Below are positions 8,596 to 16,718 of a stretch of 64,000 bases of DNA, in pieces. This DNA is from Acidiphilium multivorum AIU301 (GTDB lineage: Bacteria; Pseudomonadota; Alphaproteobacteria; Acetobacterales; Acetobacteraceae): assembly GCF_000202835.1 (NCBI RefSeq), contig NC_015186.1, forward strand, positions 62,001 to 126,000, read 5' to 3'. The first letter of the stretch is position 1, and each line of letters opens with the position of its first letter. The position numbers were made by a program, and so were the translations under genes. The notes under the pieces were generated by a model, which had not been told where the DNA came from, did no database searches, and saw only the letters and a list, made by a program, of their open reading frames with translations.

Positions 8596-10095
8596 ATGTA
8601 TTCGGTGGAGGTTTATGCGGCGGTTCGGCAATTTGTGTTTGTCGAGGGGCGGAGCCGGCGGGAGGCTGCGCGTGTTTTTGGTCTGAACCGTGAGACGGTG
8701 GCGAAGATCTGCCGGTTCTCTGTGCCTCCAGGATATCGGCGCGAGCGGCCTGCTGCGAAGCCGAAGCTTGGGCCTTTCATTCCGGTGATCGACGCGATCC
8801 TGGAGGCTGATCGGGGGGCGCCGGTGAAGCAGCGTCACACGGCGCGGCGGATATTTGAGCGTCTGCGCGACGAGCACGGCTATACGGGCGGCTACACGGT
8901 GGTGAAGGATTACGTCCGGCCGGCCCGGCTGCGGCTTCGCGAGGCATTCGTGCCGCTGTCTCATCCGCCAGGGCATGCGCAGGTAGATTTTGGCCAGTGC
9001 ATCGGCTTCATCGGCGGTGTGCGGACGGTGATGCACGTCTTCTGCATGGACTTGCCGCACTCGGATGCCCCGTTCGTGAAGGCATATCCGGCGGAGACGA
9101 CGGAGGCGTTTCTGGACGGCCACGTGTCGGCCTTTGCCTTCTTTGGCGGGGTGCCGCTGTCGATCCTCTACGACAACACGAAGCTGGCGGTGGCGCGGAT
9201 TCTTGGCGATGGCCAACGGACGCGGACGCGCGCCTTCACGGAGTTGATCAGCCACTACCTGTTCAGGGACCGGTTTGGCCGCCCTGGCAAAGGTAACGAC
9301 AAGGGGAAAGTCGAGGGTCTGGTGAAGTATACGCAGCGGCGCTTCATGACGCCGCTGCCGCATGCGGTGAGCTTCGATGCCCTGAACGCGGCGCTGGAAG
9401 CGCGCTGTCTGGCGCGGCAGGATGAGCATGCCGGACGCCATGAAGAGACGATTGGCGAGCGGTTGCTGCGCGACCTCGCGGCATTGAGGGTGTTGCCGGC
9501 GGGACCGTTCGAGCCCTGCGAGAAGAAGCCGGCGCGGGTCTCGTCGACGGCGCTGGTCCGCTACCGGATGAACGACTACTCGGTGCCGGCGAGCTATGCC
9601 TTCCGGGACGTATTGGTCAAAGGTTTCGTCGATCGGGTGCTGGTCGTGGCCGGGGCTGAGGTCATCGCCCGCCACGAGCGGGTGTATGGCCGCGGCGAGT
9701 TCATCTTCGATCCGCTGCATTATCTGGCGCTGATCGAGCAGAAGCCTGGGGCGCTGGATCAGGCGGCCCCCTTGCAGAACTGGGCTCTGCCGGAAGGGTT
9801 TCAGAGGATCCGGCGACTCCTGGAGGCGCGGATGGGGAACCGTGGGAAGCGGGAGTTCATCCAGATCCTGCGGCTGATGGAGGTGTTTCCGGAGACGGTG
9901 GTCTCGACCGCGGTGAATGATGCGATGCGGCTTGGCGCGATCGGTTTTGACGCGGTCAAGCAGCTGGTTCTGGCACGGGTCGAGCAACGGCCGGCACAGC
10001 TGGACCTGACGCGCTATCCCTATCTGCCGGCGGCGCATGTGCGGATGACCTCTGCCGCGGATTATGGCGTCCTGCTGAGCCGAGACGCGGCATGA
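8596..10095 (+). CDS. istA: IS21-family transposase IstA
   Basis: A 499-residue protein from the ATG at 8596; a TTG at 8560 would add 12 residues but ATG gives the standard MYSVEVYAAVRQFVF start. The N-terminal helix-turn-helix is RREAARVFGLNRETVAKI. The integrase (rve, DDE) core starts near HAQVDFGQC, continues through ILYDNTKLAV and the GNDKGKVEGLVKY glutamate region, and a C-terminal domain follows. It performs the DNA cleavage and joining of transposition together with IstB. The stop overlaps the istB start (ATGA). Confidence 0.95.
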   Translation: MYSVEVYAAVRQFVFVEGRSRREAARVFGLNRETVAKICRFSVPPGYRRERPAAKPKLGPFIPVIDAILEADRGAPVKQRHTARRIFERLRDEHGYTGGYTVVKDYVRPARLRLREAFVPLSHPPGHAQVDFGQCIGFIGGVRTVMHVFCMDLPHSDAPFVKAYPAETTEAFLDGHVSAFAFFGGVPLSILYDNTKLAVARILGDGQRTRTRAFTELISHYLFRDRFGRPGKGNDKGKVEGLVKYTQRRFMTPLPHAVSFDALNAALEARCLARQDEHAGRHEETIGERLLRDLAALRVLPAGPFEPCEKKPARVSSTALVRYRMNDYSVPASYAFRDVLVKGFVDRVLVVAGAEVIARHERVYGRGEFIFDPLHYLALIEQKPGALDQAAPLQNWALPEGFQRIRRLLEARMGNRGKREFIQILRLMEVFPETVVSTAVNDAMRLGAIGFDAVKQLVLARVEQRPAQLDLTRYPYLPAAHVRMTSAADYGVLLSRDAA

Positions 10096-10919
10096 GCGGG
10101 GCGATCGAGACGCCGCAGGTGCTGCTGGCGCATCATCTGAAGGCGTTGAAGCTGCCGACCTTCCTGCGCGAATATGCCAAGGTCGCTGCCGAGTGCGCGA
10201 AGGATCGCGCGGATCATCCGAAATTCCTGCTGCGGCTGGCGGAGCTGGAACTGCTCGATCGCGAACGCCGGCTGGTGGAGCGGCGGATCCGTGCGGCGCA
10301 CTTCCCGGCGGTCAAAAGCCTCGATACCTTCGACTTCACCGCGATCCCGTCGCTGAACAAGATGCTGGTGCTCGATCTGGCGCGCTGCGACTACATCAAC
10401 GCCCACGACAACATCATCGCTCTCGGGAATTCCGGCACCGGCAAGACGCATGTCGCCCTGGCTCTTGGTCTGGCGGCCTGCCAGCGCGGACTGTCCGTGG
10501 GGTTCATGACGGCGGCTGGCCTGGTGCACCAGCTGATGGAGGCACGGGACGAGCGCCGTTTGCTGAGACTGCAGGCGCAGCTTGCCAGTCTCAAACTCCT
10601 GATCATCGATGAACTGGGTTACGTGCCGTTGTCGCAGACCGGTGCAGAATTGCTGTTCGAGGTATTCAGCCAGCGGCACGAGCGCGGCTCGACCATCGTC
10701 ACCTCGAACCTGCCCTTCGAGGATTGGACGAGCGTCTTTGGCGCCGAACGGCTGACCGGCGCGCTGCTCGACCGTCTCACGCACCACGTCCAGATCCTGG
10801 AGATGAACGGTGAAAGCTACCGCCTGAAGCAATCCCGCGCCCGGCGCCGGAAGGGTATCGAAAAGGCCGGTGACGACCTGCCTCATGATCCAGAGACCGG
10901 CGAAATCAACGACAGCTGA
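10092..10919 (+). CDS. istB: IS21-family helper ATPase IstB
   Basis: A 275-residue AAA+ ATPase of the DnaC-like group. The Walker A motif is GNSGTGKTHVA (about residues 113-123) and Walker B is LLIIDELGYVP. It selects target DNA and stimulates the IstA transposase. It overlaps istA by 4 nt (ATGA), the usual coupled arrangement. Sequence and length are normal. Confidence 0.95.
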   Translation: MSGAIETPQVLLAHHLKALKLPTFLREYAKVAAECAKDRADHPKFLLRLAELELLDRERRLVERRIRAAHFPAVKSLDTFDFTAIPSLNKMLVLDLARCDYINAHDNIIALGNSGTGKTHVALALGLAACQRGLSVGFMTAAGLVHQLMEARDERRLLRLQAQLASLKLLIIDELGYVPLSQTGAELLFEVFSQRHERGSTIVTSNLPFEDWTSVFGAERLTGALLDRLTHHVQILEMNGESYRLKQSRARRRKGIEKAGDDLPHDPETGEINDS

Positions 10920-10940
10920 TACCCACCGCCAAGCAGGCTG

Positions 10941-10982
10941 CGGATATGAGAACGGCCCCTGCAGGGGCCGTTCTCATATCCG
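10941..10982. repeat. 42-bp perfect palindrome in the IS21 3' non-coding region
   Basis: A perfect inverted repeat of 21+21 bases with no spacer, centred between 10961 and 10962 (TGCA centre). It lies 20 bp after the istB stop. As RNA it would form a very stable hairpin, but no T-run follows, so it is not a standard intrinsic terminator. Confidence 0.9.
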
Positions 10983-12483
10983 TCACGTCACAATCCAGTG
11001 GCCGGCTTTTACGCCGCCACGCCGGCCTGGTTTTGATCCGCCGTTGACATCTCGAACTGTTCCGCTCGCGGCTGGAGAACATCATCGACCAGCGGCATCC
11101 CCTGGTGCGGCTGGCCCGGCTGATCGACTGGCGGGTTTTCGAGGAACGCTTCGGCTCACTCTACGCCGAGGCGGCGGGACGTCCGGCGCTGCCGACCCGC
11201 CTGATGGTGGCGCTGCATCTTCTCAAGCACATGGATGGGCTGTCCGACGAAGCGATCTGCGCGCGCTATCTCGACAGTCCGTATGTCCAGGCATTCTGCG
11301 GCGAGACGCATTTCCAGCACACGCTGCCGCTTGACCGATCCTCGATGACGCGCTGGCGCAAACGGATCGGGCCCGAGCGGATGGAGGCCCTGCTCGCCGA
11401 GACGCTGGCGGCCGCCGAGCGGGGTGGGGCCGTGGCGGAGAAGCACTACAAGCGGGTCACCATCGATACCACGGTCCAGCCAAAGGCCGTGACGCATCCG
11501 ACCGACAGCAAGCTGCTGCACAGCGGCATCGAGACACTGGCGCGGATGGCACGCCGGCACGGTATCACGCTACGCCAGGCAGGAGGCGGCGCGCCTGCAC
11601 CATGGTGGCAAACGCCGCGAGGCCGAGGCTCGCGTGCGCAAGCTGCGAACCTGGCTGGGCCGGCTGGCTCGTGACATCACCCGCAAGATCGCAGGCAACG
11701 CTGAAGCGAAGGCCACGTTCGCCGAAACGCTGGGCCTGATCAATCGCCTGCTTCGCCAGAAGCGCTCCGACCGCGGTGCCGACAAGCTCTATTCCCTGCA
11801 CGCGCCCGAGGTGGAGTGCATCGGCAAGGGCAAGGCCAGGACGCGCTTCGAATTCGGCGTGAAGGTCTCCATCGCCACCACCAACGCCGCCGCACCCGGC
11901 GGTCAGTTCGTTCTCGGCATGCAGAGCCGGCCGGGAAATCCCTATGACGGCCACACCCTGGCCGGCCAGATCGAGCAGGTCGAGCGGATCACCGGCGTTG
12001 CCGTCGCCCGCGCCTATGTCGACCGCGGCTATCGCGGCCACGGCGTCGAAGCCGACGGCAGAAGGATCTTCATCTCCCGCCAGAAACGCGGCATCACCCC
12101 CACCATCCGCCGCGAGTTGCGCCGACGCACAGCCATCGAACCCGTCATCGGCCACATGAAGACCAATGGCCATCTGGGGCGAAACTTCCTGCTCGGCGTC
12201 GACGGTGATGCCATCAACGCCGTCCTCGCCGGCGCCGGCCACAACCTCCGCCTCCTCCGCAGATGGCTGATCAGGCTTCTTTGTGCCCTCCTCGCATGGC
12301 TCTCTGCCCCAAACCGCTCACCAAGCCTCGGCTTCGCCCACCGCCAGATCTCATAGTTCACAGGCGACTATGTGGTCCCTCAGTTGAAACCCCAGTGAAA
12401 CCCAGGATCTGGATGAAAGCCAAAAAGAACCTAAGTTCTCCAAGGCTTATATCTAATCGCTTGAATTTACATGGAAAAATTGG

Positions 12484-12555
<72 letters not shown>

Positions 12556-12601
12556 GCTGCGCGAGGCTATAGCGAGGCTCGTCGCTGGCTGCAAGACCGG
12601 G

Positions 12602-13828
12602 TCAGGCCGCCACCGTTCCGGTTTCGCCGGAAAGAATATGACGCAAGGCGGCGACGAGCTGGTCCATCATCGCTTCCGTATGTTTGGGGCCCGGTGTGAA
12701 GCGTAGCCGTTCGGTGCCAGCCGGTACCGTCGGGTAGTTGATCGGAGTTGCGTACATGCCGAATTCGCGGATCAGCCGCATCGAGACTTCGGTTGCCCGT
12801 GTCGCGTTGCCGATCATCAGCGGGACGATGTGGCTCTCTGTCGGCAGGCGCGGCAGGCCGGCCTGGTCGAATTTCGATTTCAGCAGATTTGCCCGTTCGA
12901 ACAGCGTATCGCGCCGCGCCTGGTCGACCTTCAGCCGGCGGATCGAGGCAAGCGCCGCCGCGACGGTGGGCGGGGGCAGGGCGGTGGTGAAGATGAAGCC
13001 GGCCGCAACCGAGCGGATATAGTCGATCACGCTGGCATCGCCGGCGATGTAGCCGCCGTGGCAGCCATAGGCCTTGGCCAGCGTGCCCTCGATGATGGTG
13101 AGCCGATGGGCAACGCCGTCGCGCTCGGAGACGCCGGCACCGTGCGGCCCATACATGCCGACGGCGTGAACCTCGTCGAGATAGGTGATGGCGTTATACT
13201 TGTCGGCGAGGTCGCAGATCGCGCCGATCGGGGCGATATCGCCGTCCATCGAATAGACGCTCTCGAAGGCGATCATCTTCGGCGCATCCGCCGGCGCCGC
13301 CGCAAGACGGGCTTCGAGATCGGCGAGGTCGTTATGGGCGAAGACATGCACAGTCGCCGCCTTGCCGCCCTTGATGCCGACGATCATCGAATTGTGGTTC
13401 TGCGCGTCGGAAAACACGTGCCAGCCGGGCATCGAGTTGAGGATCGCGGTCAGAGTCGCCTGGTTCGAGACATAGCCGGAGGTGAAGAGCAGGGCCGCAT
13501 CCTTGCCGTGCAGGGCGGCGAGTTCGGCCTCGAGCGCGACGTGGATGGGGGAGGAGCCGGCGATGTTGCGCGTGCCGCCGGCGCCGGCGCCCATGGTGCG
13601 CGCGGCCTCGATCGAGGCTTCGATCACCTCGGGGTCGGTGCCCATGGCCAGATAGTCGTTTGAGGACCACACCAGAATGTCCTGGGTGCGGCCTTCCATC
13701 GTCACCTTGTAATAGGGGAAACGATCTGCCAGCTTTTCAAGCGCCACGAAGCGGCGGTAGCGGCCGGCGGCGCGGATGTCGGCCAGGGCCTTGTCGCATT
13801 GGGCGATGAACGGATGGTCGCGATTCAT
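12602..13828 (-). CDS. hemA: 5-aminolevulinate synthase
   Basis: Condenses glycine and succinyl-CoA to 5-aminolevulinate, the first step of tetrapyrrole synthesis by the Shemin route used in alphaproteobacteria. At 408 residues it has the family's normal length. It is a fold-type I PLP enzyme: the glycine-rich [14 protein letters not shown] segment (about 80-93), the aspartate in [13 protein letters not shown] that contacts the PLP ring nitrogen, and the PLP-binding lysine in [13 protein letters not shown] (K252). The start ATG at 13828 gives the usual short N-terminus. thyX lies 139 bp upstream on the same strand. Glycine is also the substrate of the gcv genes further along the window. Confidence 0.97.
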   Translation of the reverse strand: MNRDHPFIAQCDKALADIRAAGRYRRFVALEKLADRFPYYKVTMEGRTQDILVWSSNDYLAMGTDPEVIEASIEAARTMGAGAGGTRNIAGSSPIHVALEAELAALHGKDAALLFTSGYVSNQATLTAILNSMPGWHVFSDAQNHNSMIVGIKGGKAATVHVFAHNDLADLEARLAAAPADAPKMIAFESVYSMDGDIAPIGAICDLADKYNAITYLDEVHAVGMYGPHGAGVSERDGVAHRLTIIEGTLAKAYGCHGGYIAGDASVIDYIRSVAAGFIFTTALPPPTVAAALASIRRLKVDQARRDTLFERANLLKSKFDQAGLPRLPTESHIVPLMIGNATRATEVSMRLIREFGMYATPINYPTVPAGTERLRFTPGPKHTEAMMDQLVAALRHILSGETGTVAA

Positions 13829-13967
13829 ACGATGCTCCTCGTAGTCTCTCGGAGCCGGCGACGTGGCCGTGCCCGAACGTTGACTATTGCGGGGAAAGCG
13901 GCATCGCTCGTCAAGGACATAAGTTCAACCGGCAGACATATTTCGGAAAAATTTGACCGTACGCAGA

Positions 13968-14900
13968 TCAGCCTGGCGTGGGCGGGGTGAGTGCAGCCAT
14001 CATTTCCGCCCATTCGCGCTTCGACAGGCCGGATTGCGCTTGATCGACGGGTTCGCCGGCCAGCATCCGGCGCAGGGCTGCGAGCATCGTGGCCGAGAAG
14101 GTCGCGGCCCCCATGCGGTAATCCTCGAAGGCGCGGCAACTGGCCGGAACCCAGGCGCGGGCGATATCGAGGATTGCCTCGGCATAGGCGCGGATCTCGT
14201 ACTGGGCGTGGGGATCGGCGCGCAGGGACAGGAAGTGGAAGAGGTTGTGCAGGTCGGTCTTCCAGTACCACTGGGTATAGGTGTTGAGGGTCAGGTTCAT
14301 CCTGGCCAGTTCGCGCGCGAGGCCGCGGCGAGAGGGATCGGCGCCGCCTTCGTTCAGCATACGCTCATAATGATTGTAATTCCGCTCGGCATCCGCGCGC
14401 AGCATGGCAAGCACCTCGGACGCCTCGTCGCCCTCGAGCAGGTCTCCCCGACCTTGCCGGTTGCTGGCCGACTGGGCGGCGAGATTGGCCGGGGAGGGGA
14501 TGTAGAATTCGCGGTCCATCACCGAATAGCGCGCGGAATATTCGTTCACGTTCGCGGTGCGATGGCGGATCCACTGGCGCGCGACGAAGATCGGCAGCTT
14601 CACGTGCAGCTTGATCTCGCACATTTCGAAGGGTGTGGAATGCCGGTGGCGCATGAGGTAGCGGATCAGTCCCTCGTCCTCGCTGACTTTGCGGGTGCCT
14701 CGGCCATAGGAGACGCGTGCCGCCTGCACGACGGCGGCATCGTCGCCCATATAGTCGACGACGCGGACAAAACCGTGATCGAGCACCGGAATCGCGCTGA
14801 AAAGCATGGCCTCGAGCGTGGGTACGGTGGCGCGGCGGGTCGGCGTGGTTTCGGCGCGCGCGGCCTCGATCTCGGTCCGGTCGGAATCGCTGAGCGGCAT
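13968..14900 (-). CDS. thyX: Flavin-dependent thymidylate synthase
   Basis: Methylates dUMP to dTMP using methylene-tetrahydrofolate as carbon donor and FAD/NADPH as reductant, replacing ThyA. The ThyX motif [15 protein letters not shown] is present and matches the family consensus RHRxxSxxxxSxRY except that the first Ser position is Ala/Asn-like. Translation probably starts at the Met at 14900 ([11 protein letters not shown]), giving 310 residues; an upstream Met at 14954 would add an 18-residue extension without similarity. No thyA is present in the window. Confidence 0.93.
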   Translation of the reverse strand: MPLSDSDRTEIEAARAETTPTRRATVPTLEAMLFSAIPVLDHGFVRVVDYMGDDAAVVQAARVSYGRGTRKVSEDEGLIRYLMRHRHSTPFEMCEIKLHVKLPIFVARQWIRHRTANVNEYSARYSVMDREFYIPSPANLAAQSASNRQGRGDLLEGDEASEVLAMLRADAERNYNHYERMLNEGGADPSRRGLARELARMNLTLNTYTQWYWKTDLHNLFHFLSLRADPHAQYEIRAYAEAILDIARAWVPASCRAFEDYRMGAATFSATMLAALRRMLAGEPVDQAQSGLSKREWAEMMAALTPPTPG

Positions 14901-14964
14901 GACGGCAGTCCCTGGTTGAGCGATCGTCCTATGCCCGTCCGGCGCCATCGGCAAGAACAGGATC

Positions 14965-14993
14965 TTTCACAGCCGGTGTCCTTCACCTATATA
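14965..14993 (+). promoter_or_regulatory. Predicted sigma-70 promoter of the tmRNA gene
   Basis: TTTCAC (14965-14970), 17 bp, then TATATA (14988-14993), about 20-25 bp before the first nucleotides of the tmRNA precursor. Good spacing and near-consensus boxes. Confidence 0.7.
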
Positions 14994-14999
14994 GAGCGC

Positions 15000-15330
15000 G
15001 TCGGGCAACCGACTATGGCGATAAACGATGCGTGGAATAAGCGTAGTGGACCCGGGGGCAGTACCCGGCGCCTCCACCAGTTTCCCCGCCGGTCCGGTTC
15101 GCATTGCGCAAATCGAACCGCCGGCGGTTTCATGGGGGCGAAACAGGCTCGACACGCGTGGTAAAGACCCATCTTTCGCTCGGCATGGTTCCGCCGTCAT
15201 CGGGCCGTATGACAAGTGCCAACGATAACTTCGAGGCGCTCGCTGTCGCTGCATAAGCGATAAGCGCGGCACGGGGGGCGCCGGGCAACAGAAGCCCCCC
15301 ACCTTGCCTTTTCCATATCCAGCAGAGCGC
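15000..15330 (+). ncRNA. ssrA: tmRNA, circularly permuted two-piece form
   Basis: tmRNA rescues stalled ribosomes and tags incomplete proteins. As in other alphaproteobacteria the gene is permuted. The acceptor piece comes first and ends with CGCCTCC-A-CCA (CCA at 15077-15079). After about 54 bp of intervening sequence comes the coding piece, starting GGGGGCGAAACAGG at 15134. Its first seven bases pair with CGCCTCC of the acceptor piece (one G-U). The tag reading frame is 15218-15256: GCC resume codon, peptide ANDNFEALAVAA, stop TAA. A GGGGGGC/GCCCCCC pseudoknot stem follows (about 15274-15300). Exact processed ends are not determinable by eye. Confidence 0.95.
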
Positions 15331-15359
15331 AAAAAAAACGGCCGGTCTTTGACCGGCCG
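15331..15359 (-). terminator. Intrinsic terminator reading on the minus strand
   Basis: A 9-bp GC stem (CGGCCGGTC/GACCGGCCG, 15339-15359) with a 3-nt loop, followed on the minus strand by eight T residues (15331-15338). It would stop transcripts coming from the parA-membrane protein pair, whose last stop codon is about 240 bp away, and it protects the convergent tmRNA gene. Confidence 0.8.
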
Positions 15360-15598
15360 GCATCACGTTGATGCAACTTAAAGAGGCTCCCTAAACTTGG
15401 CGGCTGGCGCCCGAACTCTTCACGCTCGCAGTCGAACCGTGTTCGGTTGCGATCTTCGAAAATTTCGTAACGCCACAGTCAATAAATGGCCGAGATTCCC
15501 GGCGTGGGCAAGACCCTTTCGTGTCGCATATGGGCTGTTGAAAGAAAAAATGTGTTACATGCGGTGCGACAGGCGTGTTTTTTATGAAACATTGCCCG

Positions 15599-16039
15599 TC
15601 AGCCGTAGCGACCGGCCACCGCGACTGCCAGAATCACCCCGGAAATTGCAAGGTCCGCCGCAAAGAGGCGGGCGAGGCGGCGATACGCCGCTGCCTTTGC
15701 TTCCTCATCCGGCCCTGAGTCCGTTTCTTCCCAGAGAAACAGCGCACCGAATCGCGCAACCAAGAGCACGGCGGCCATCACGATGCCGAGAGCCTGCATC
15801 GCGTTCACCGTCCAGTTCCAGTGCTCCGGTGGTCCCTGTTCTGCAAACGCCAGGGCCCAGCCGGTGGCGAGCGTCACCGCCATGAACGGCACCGCCGCGT
15901 CGAGCTGGCGCCGGATCGCCACGGCGCCCGGCCCCGGCCCGGCCAGGAGAAGGCCGAGCAGCAAACCGCTCCACATGGCAAAACCGCCAAGATGAACGGC
16001 CAACAGCACGCTGATCGTCGTGAAGCCGGACAGGGTCAC
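15599..16039 (-). CDS. Small integral membrane protein, possibly CopD-superfamily
   Basis: About 146 residues from a GTG at 16039. The start was chosen because it overlaps the parA stop as GTGA and excludes a long arginine-rich stretch that has no protein character. Four hydrophobic segments are visible (about 7-30, 45-63, 78-97, 122-143), the last ending in VAVAGRYG. The helix pattern and conserved HLGG and TGWALAF pieces resemble CopD/DUF-type heme or copper membrane proteins, but this is a weak resemblance. Translational coupling to parA suggests a joint function, which is unknown. Confidence 0.6.
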   Translation of the reverse strand: MTLSGFTTISVLLAVHLGGFAMWSGLLLGLLLAGPGPGAVAIRRQLDAAVPFMAVTLATGWALAFAEQGPPEHWNWTVNAMQALGIVMAAVLLVARFGALFLWEETDSGPDEEAKAAAYRRLARLFAADLAISGVILAVAVAGRYG

Positions 16040-16665
16040 TCTAGGATCGAGGCAAGCCGGGTGGCGAGGGCGGCGATTTCGGTACCGGCCAGCGTTGATG
16101 GACCGGTTTCGGCGACGCCCAGGCCCTCGGCGAAGCTGTTCGCATAGGCGGCGCGGTTGCCGAGCGCCTCGTCGATCAGCCGCAGTCGCCGTGCCGCGAT
16201 CTCGGCTTCGAGGCGTCTTCGCAGTTTCGAGGCGGCCGGTGCGCGGTTGAACACCAGCGCGACGGGGCGGCGTTCCTCGGCCGCCAATGTCAGTGTGCCT
16301 TCCGCCGCCCAGAGATCGGGCGGTGAGGGGTTCAGCGGCACCAGTACGAGGTCGGCGCCGCGGATCGCCCGCCGCGCGTCGGAATCGAGCACCGGCGGCG
16401 TGTCGATGACGAGCAGGTCGCAATCGCGGCGCATCGCGTCGAGCGTGTTGGCGAGCCGCCATCCGGACACCGATTCGACCGCGAGATCGGCACGGGCCTT
16501 CGCATTGGCCGCGCGCAGCCGCGCCCAGGCGCCGAGCGAGCCCTGCGGATCGATGTCGAGCAGGCCGACCCGCCGCGTCATTCCGAGGGCGACGCCGAGC
16601 TGGGTCGCCAGCATCGTCTTGCCCGCGCCGCCTTTCTGTTGCGCCACCGCGATCACCTGCGCCAT
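16036..16665 (-). CDS. Orphan ParA/Soj-type ATPase
   Basis: A 209-residue P-loop ATPase with the deviant Walker A motif QQKGGAGKTMLATQL right at the N-terminus, Walker A' DIDPQGSLGAW and Walker B LLVIDTPPV. It has the length of minimal ParA/MinD-like proteins and no N-terminal DNA-binding domain. The Met at 16665 is preceded by a GGAGG ribosome site, so the longer upstream frame is not used. No parB or parS-like partner lies nearby, which argues against chromosome segregation. The downstream membrane protein overlaps it by 4 nt and may be what it positions or regulates. It is divergent from nnrD with a gap of 53 bp. Confidence 0.85.
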   Translation of the reverse strand: MAQVIAVAQQKGGAGKTMLATQLGVALGMTRRVGLLDIDPQGSLGAWARLRAANAKARADLAVESVSGWRLANTLDAMRRDCDLLVIDTPPVLDSDARRAIRGADLVLVPLNPSPPDLWAAEGTLTLAAEERRPVALVFNRAPAASKLRRRLEAEIAARRLRLIDEALGNRAAYANSFAEGLGVAETGPSTLAGTEIAALATRLASILE

Positions 16666-16718
16666 CCGAGCCTCCACTTTCGACGGAAGACTAGCAAAGA
16701 CGACGCCTTCTGTCCCAC

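Larger units (their letters stand above)
8477..11049 (+). mobile_element. Complete IS21-family element with 6-bp target duplication
   Basis: Left end TGTACGCGGCGG at 8477; right end, inverted, TGTCAACGGCGG at 11049. Both start with TG as in the family. The 6-bp sequence TCTCGA flanks both ends (8471-8476 and 11050-11055). Further internal repeats of GGCCGGC...AAAA type (for example CCGGCCACT near 8546-8554 and, inverted, near 10998-11006) are the multiple end repeats to which IS21 transposases bind. It carries intact istA and istB, so the element is probably functional. Confidence 0.9.
8439..12356 (+). pseudogene. IS5-family transposase, interrupted by IS21 and carrying a separate frameshift
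   Basis: The start lies left of the IS21 element (ATG 8439, reading MPPKLNASQDDL). The frame continues exactly after its right end (11054) as ELFRSRLENIIDQRHPLVRL. Joined, they give the usual N-terminus. The first catalytic Asp is in RVTIDTTVQPK. Around 11570 the frame changes: HGIT is followed in the next frame by YARQEAARLHH, best explained by a deletion of about 11 nt. The downstream part (11634-12356 region) has the second Asp in AYVDRGYRGHG and the Glu region TAIEPVIGHMK. Two independent lesions mean it is dead. Confidence 0.88.
8248..12369 (+). mobile_element. IS5-family element split by an IS21-family element
   Basis: The termini are AGTCACCTGTGAA (8248) and, inverted, AGTCGCCTGTGAA (12369 leftwards), 13 bases with one mismatch. 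Taking out the IS21 element (8477-11049) and one copy of its 6-bp target duplication leaves about 1.54 kb with a single transposase gene, normal for this IS5 subgroup. The 5' leader is about 190 nt. The right end lies about 110 bp before the tRNA-Thr gene. Confidence 0.75.

Noticed and set aside
8293-10038. A 581-codon minus-strand frame opposite istA
   Set aside because: Antisense to an intact IstA with a full integrase core, rich in Arg and His, no family.
15397-15885. A 162-codon plus-strand frame between tmRNA and the small membrane protein
   Set aside because: Its last 290 bases lie opposite the membrane protein gene, composition is Arg/Pro/Ser-rich and no ribosome site is visible.
16040-16462. 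N-terminal extension of the small membrane protein to 287 residues
   Set aside because: The extra part is antiphase to parA on the same strand and is an Arg-rich non-protein-like stretch. The GTG at 16039 overlapping the parA stop is a better start.
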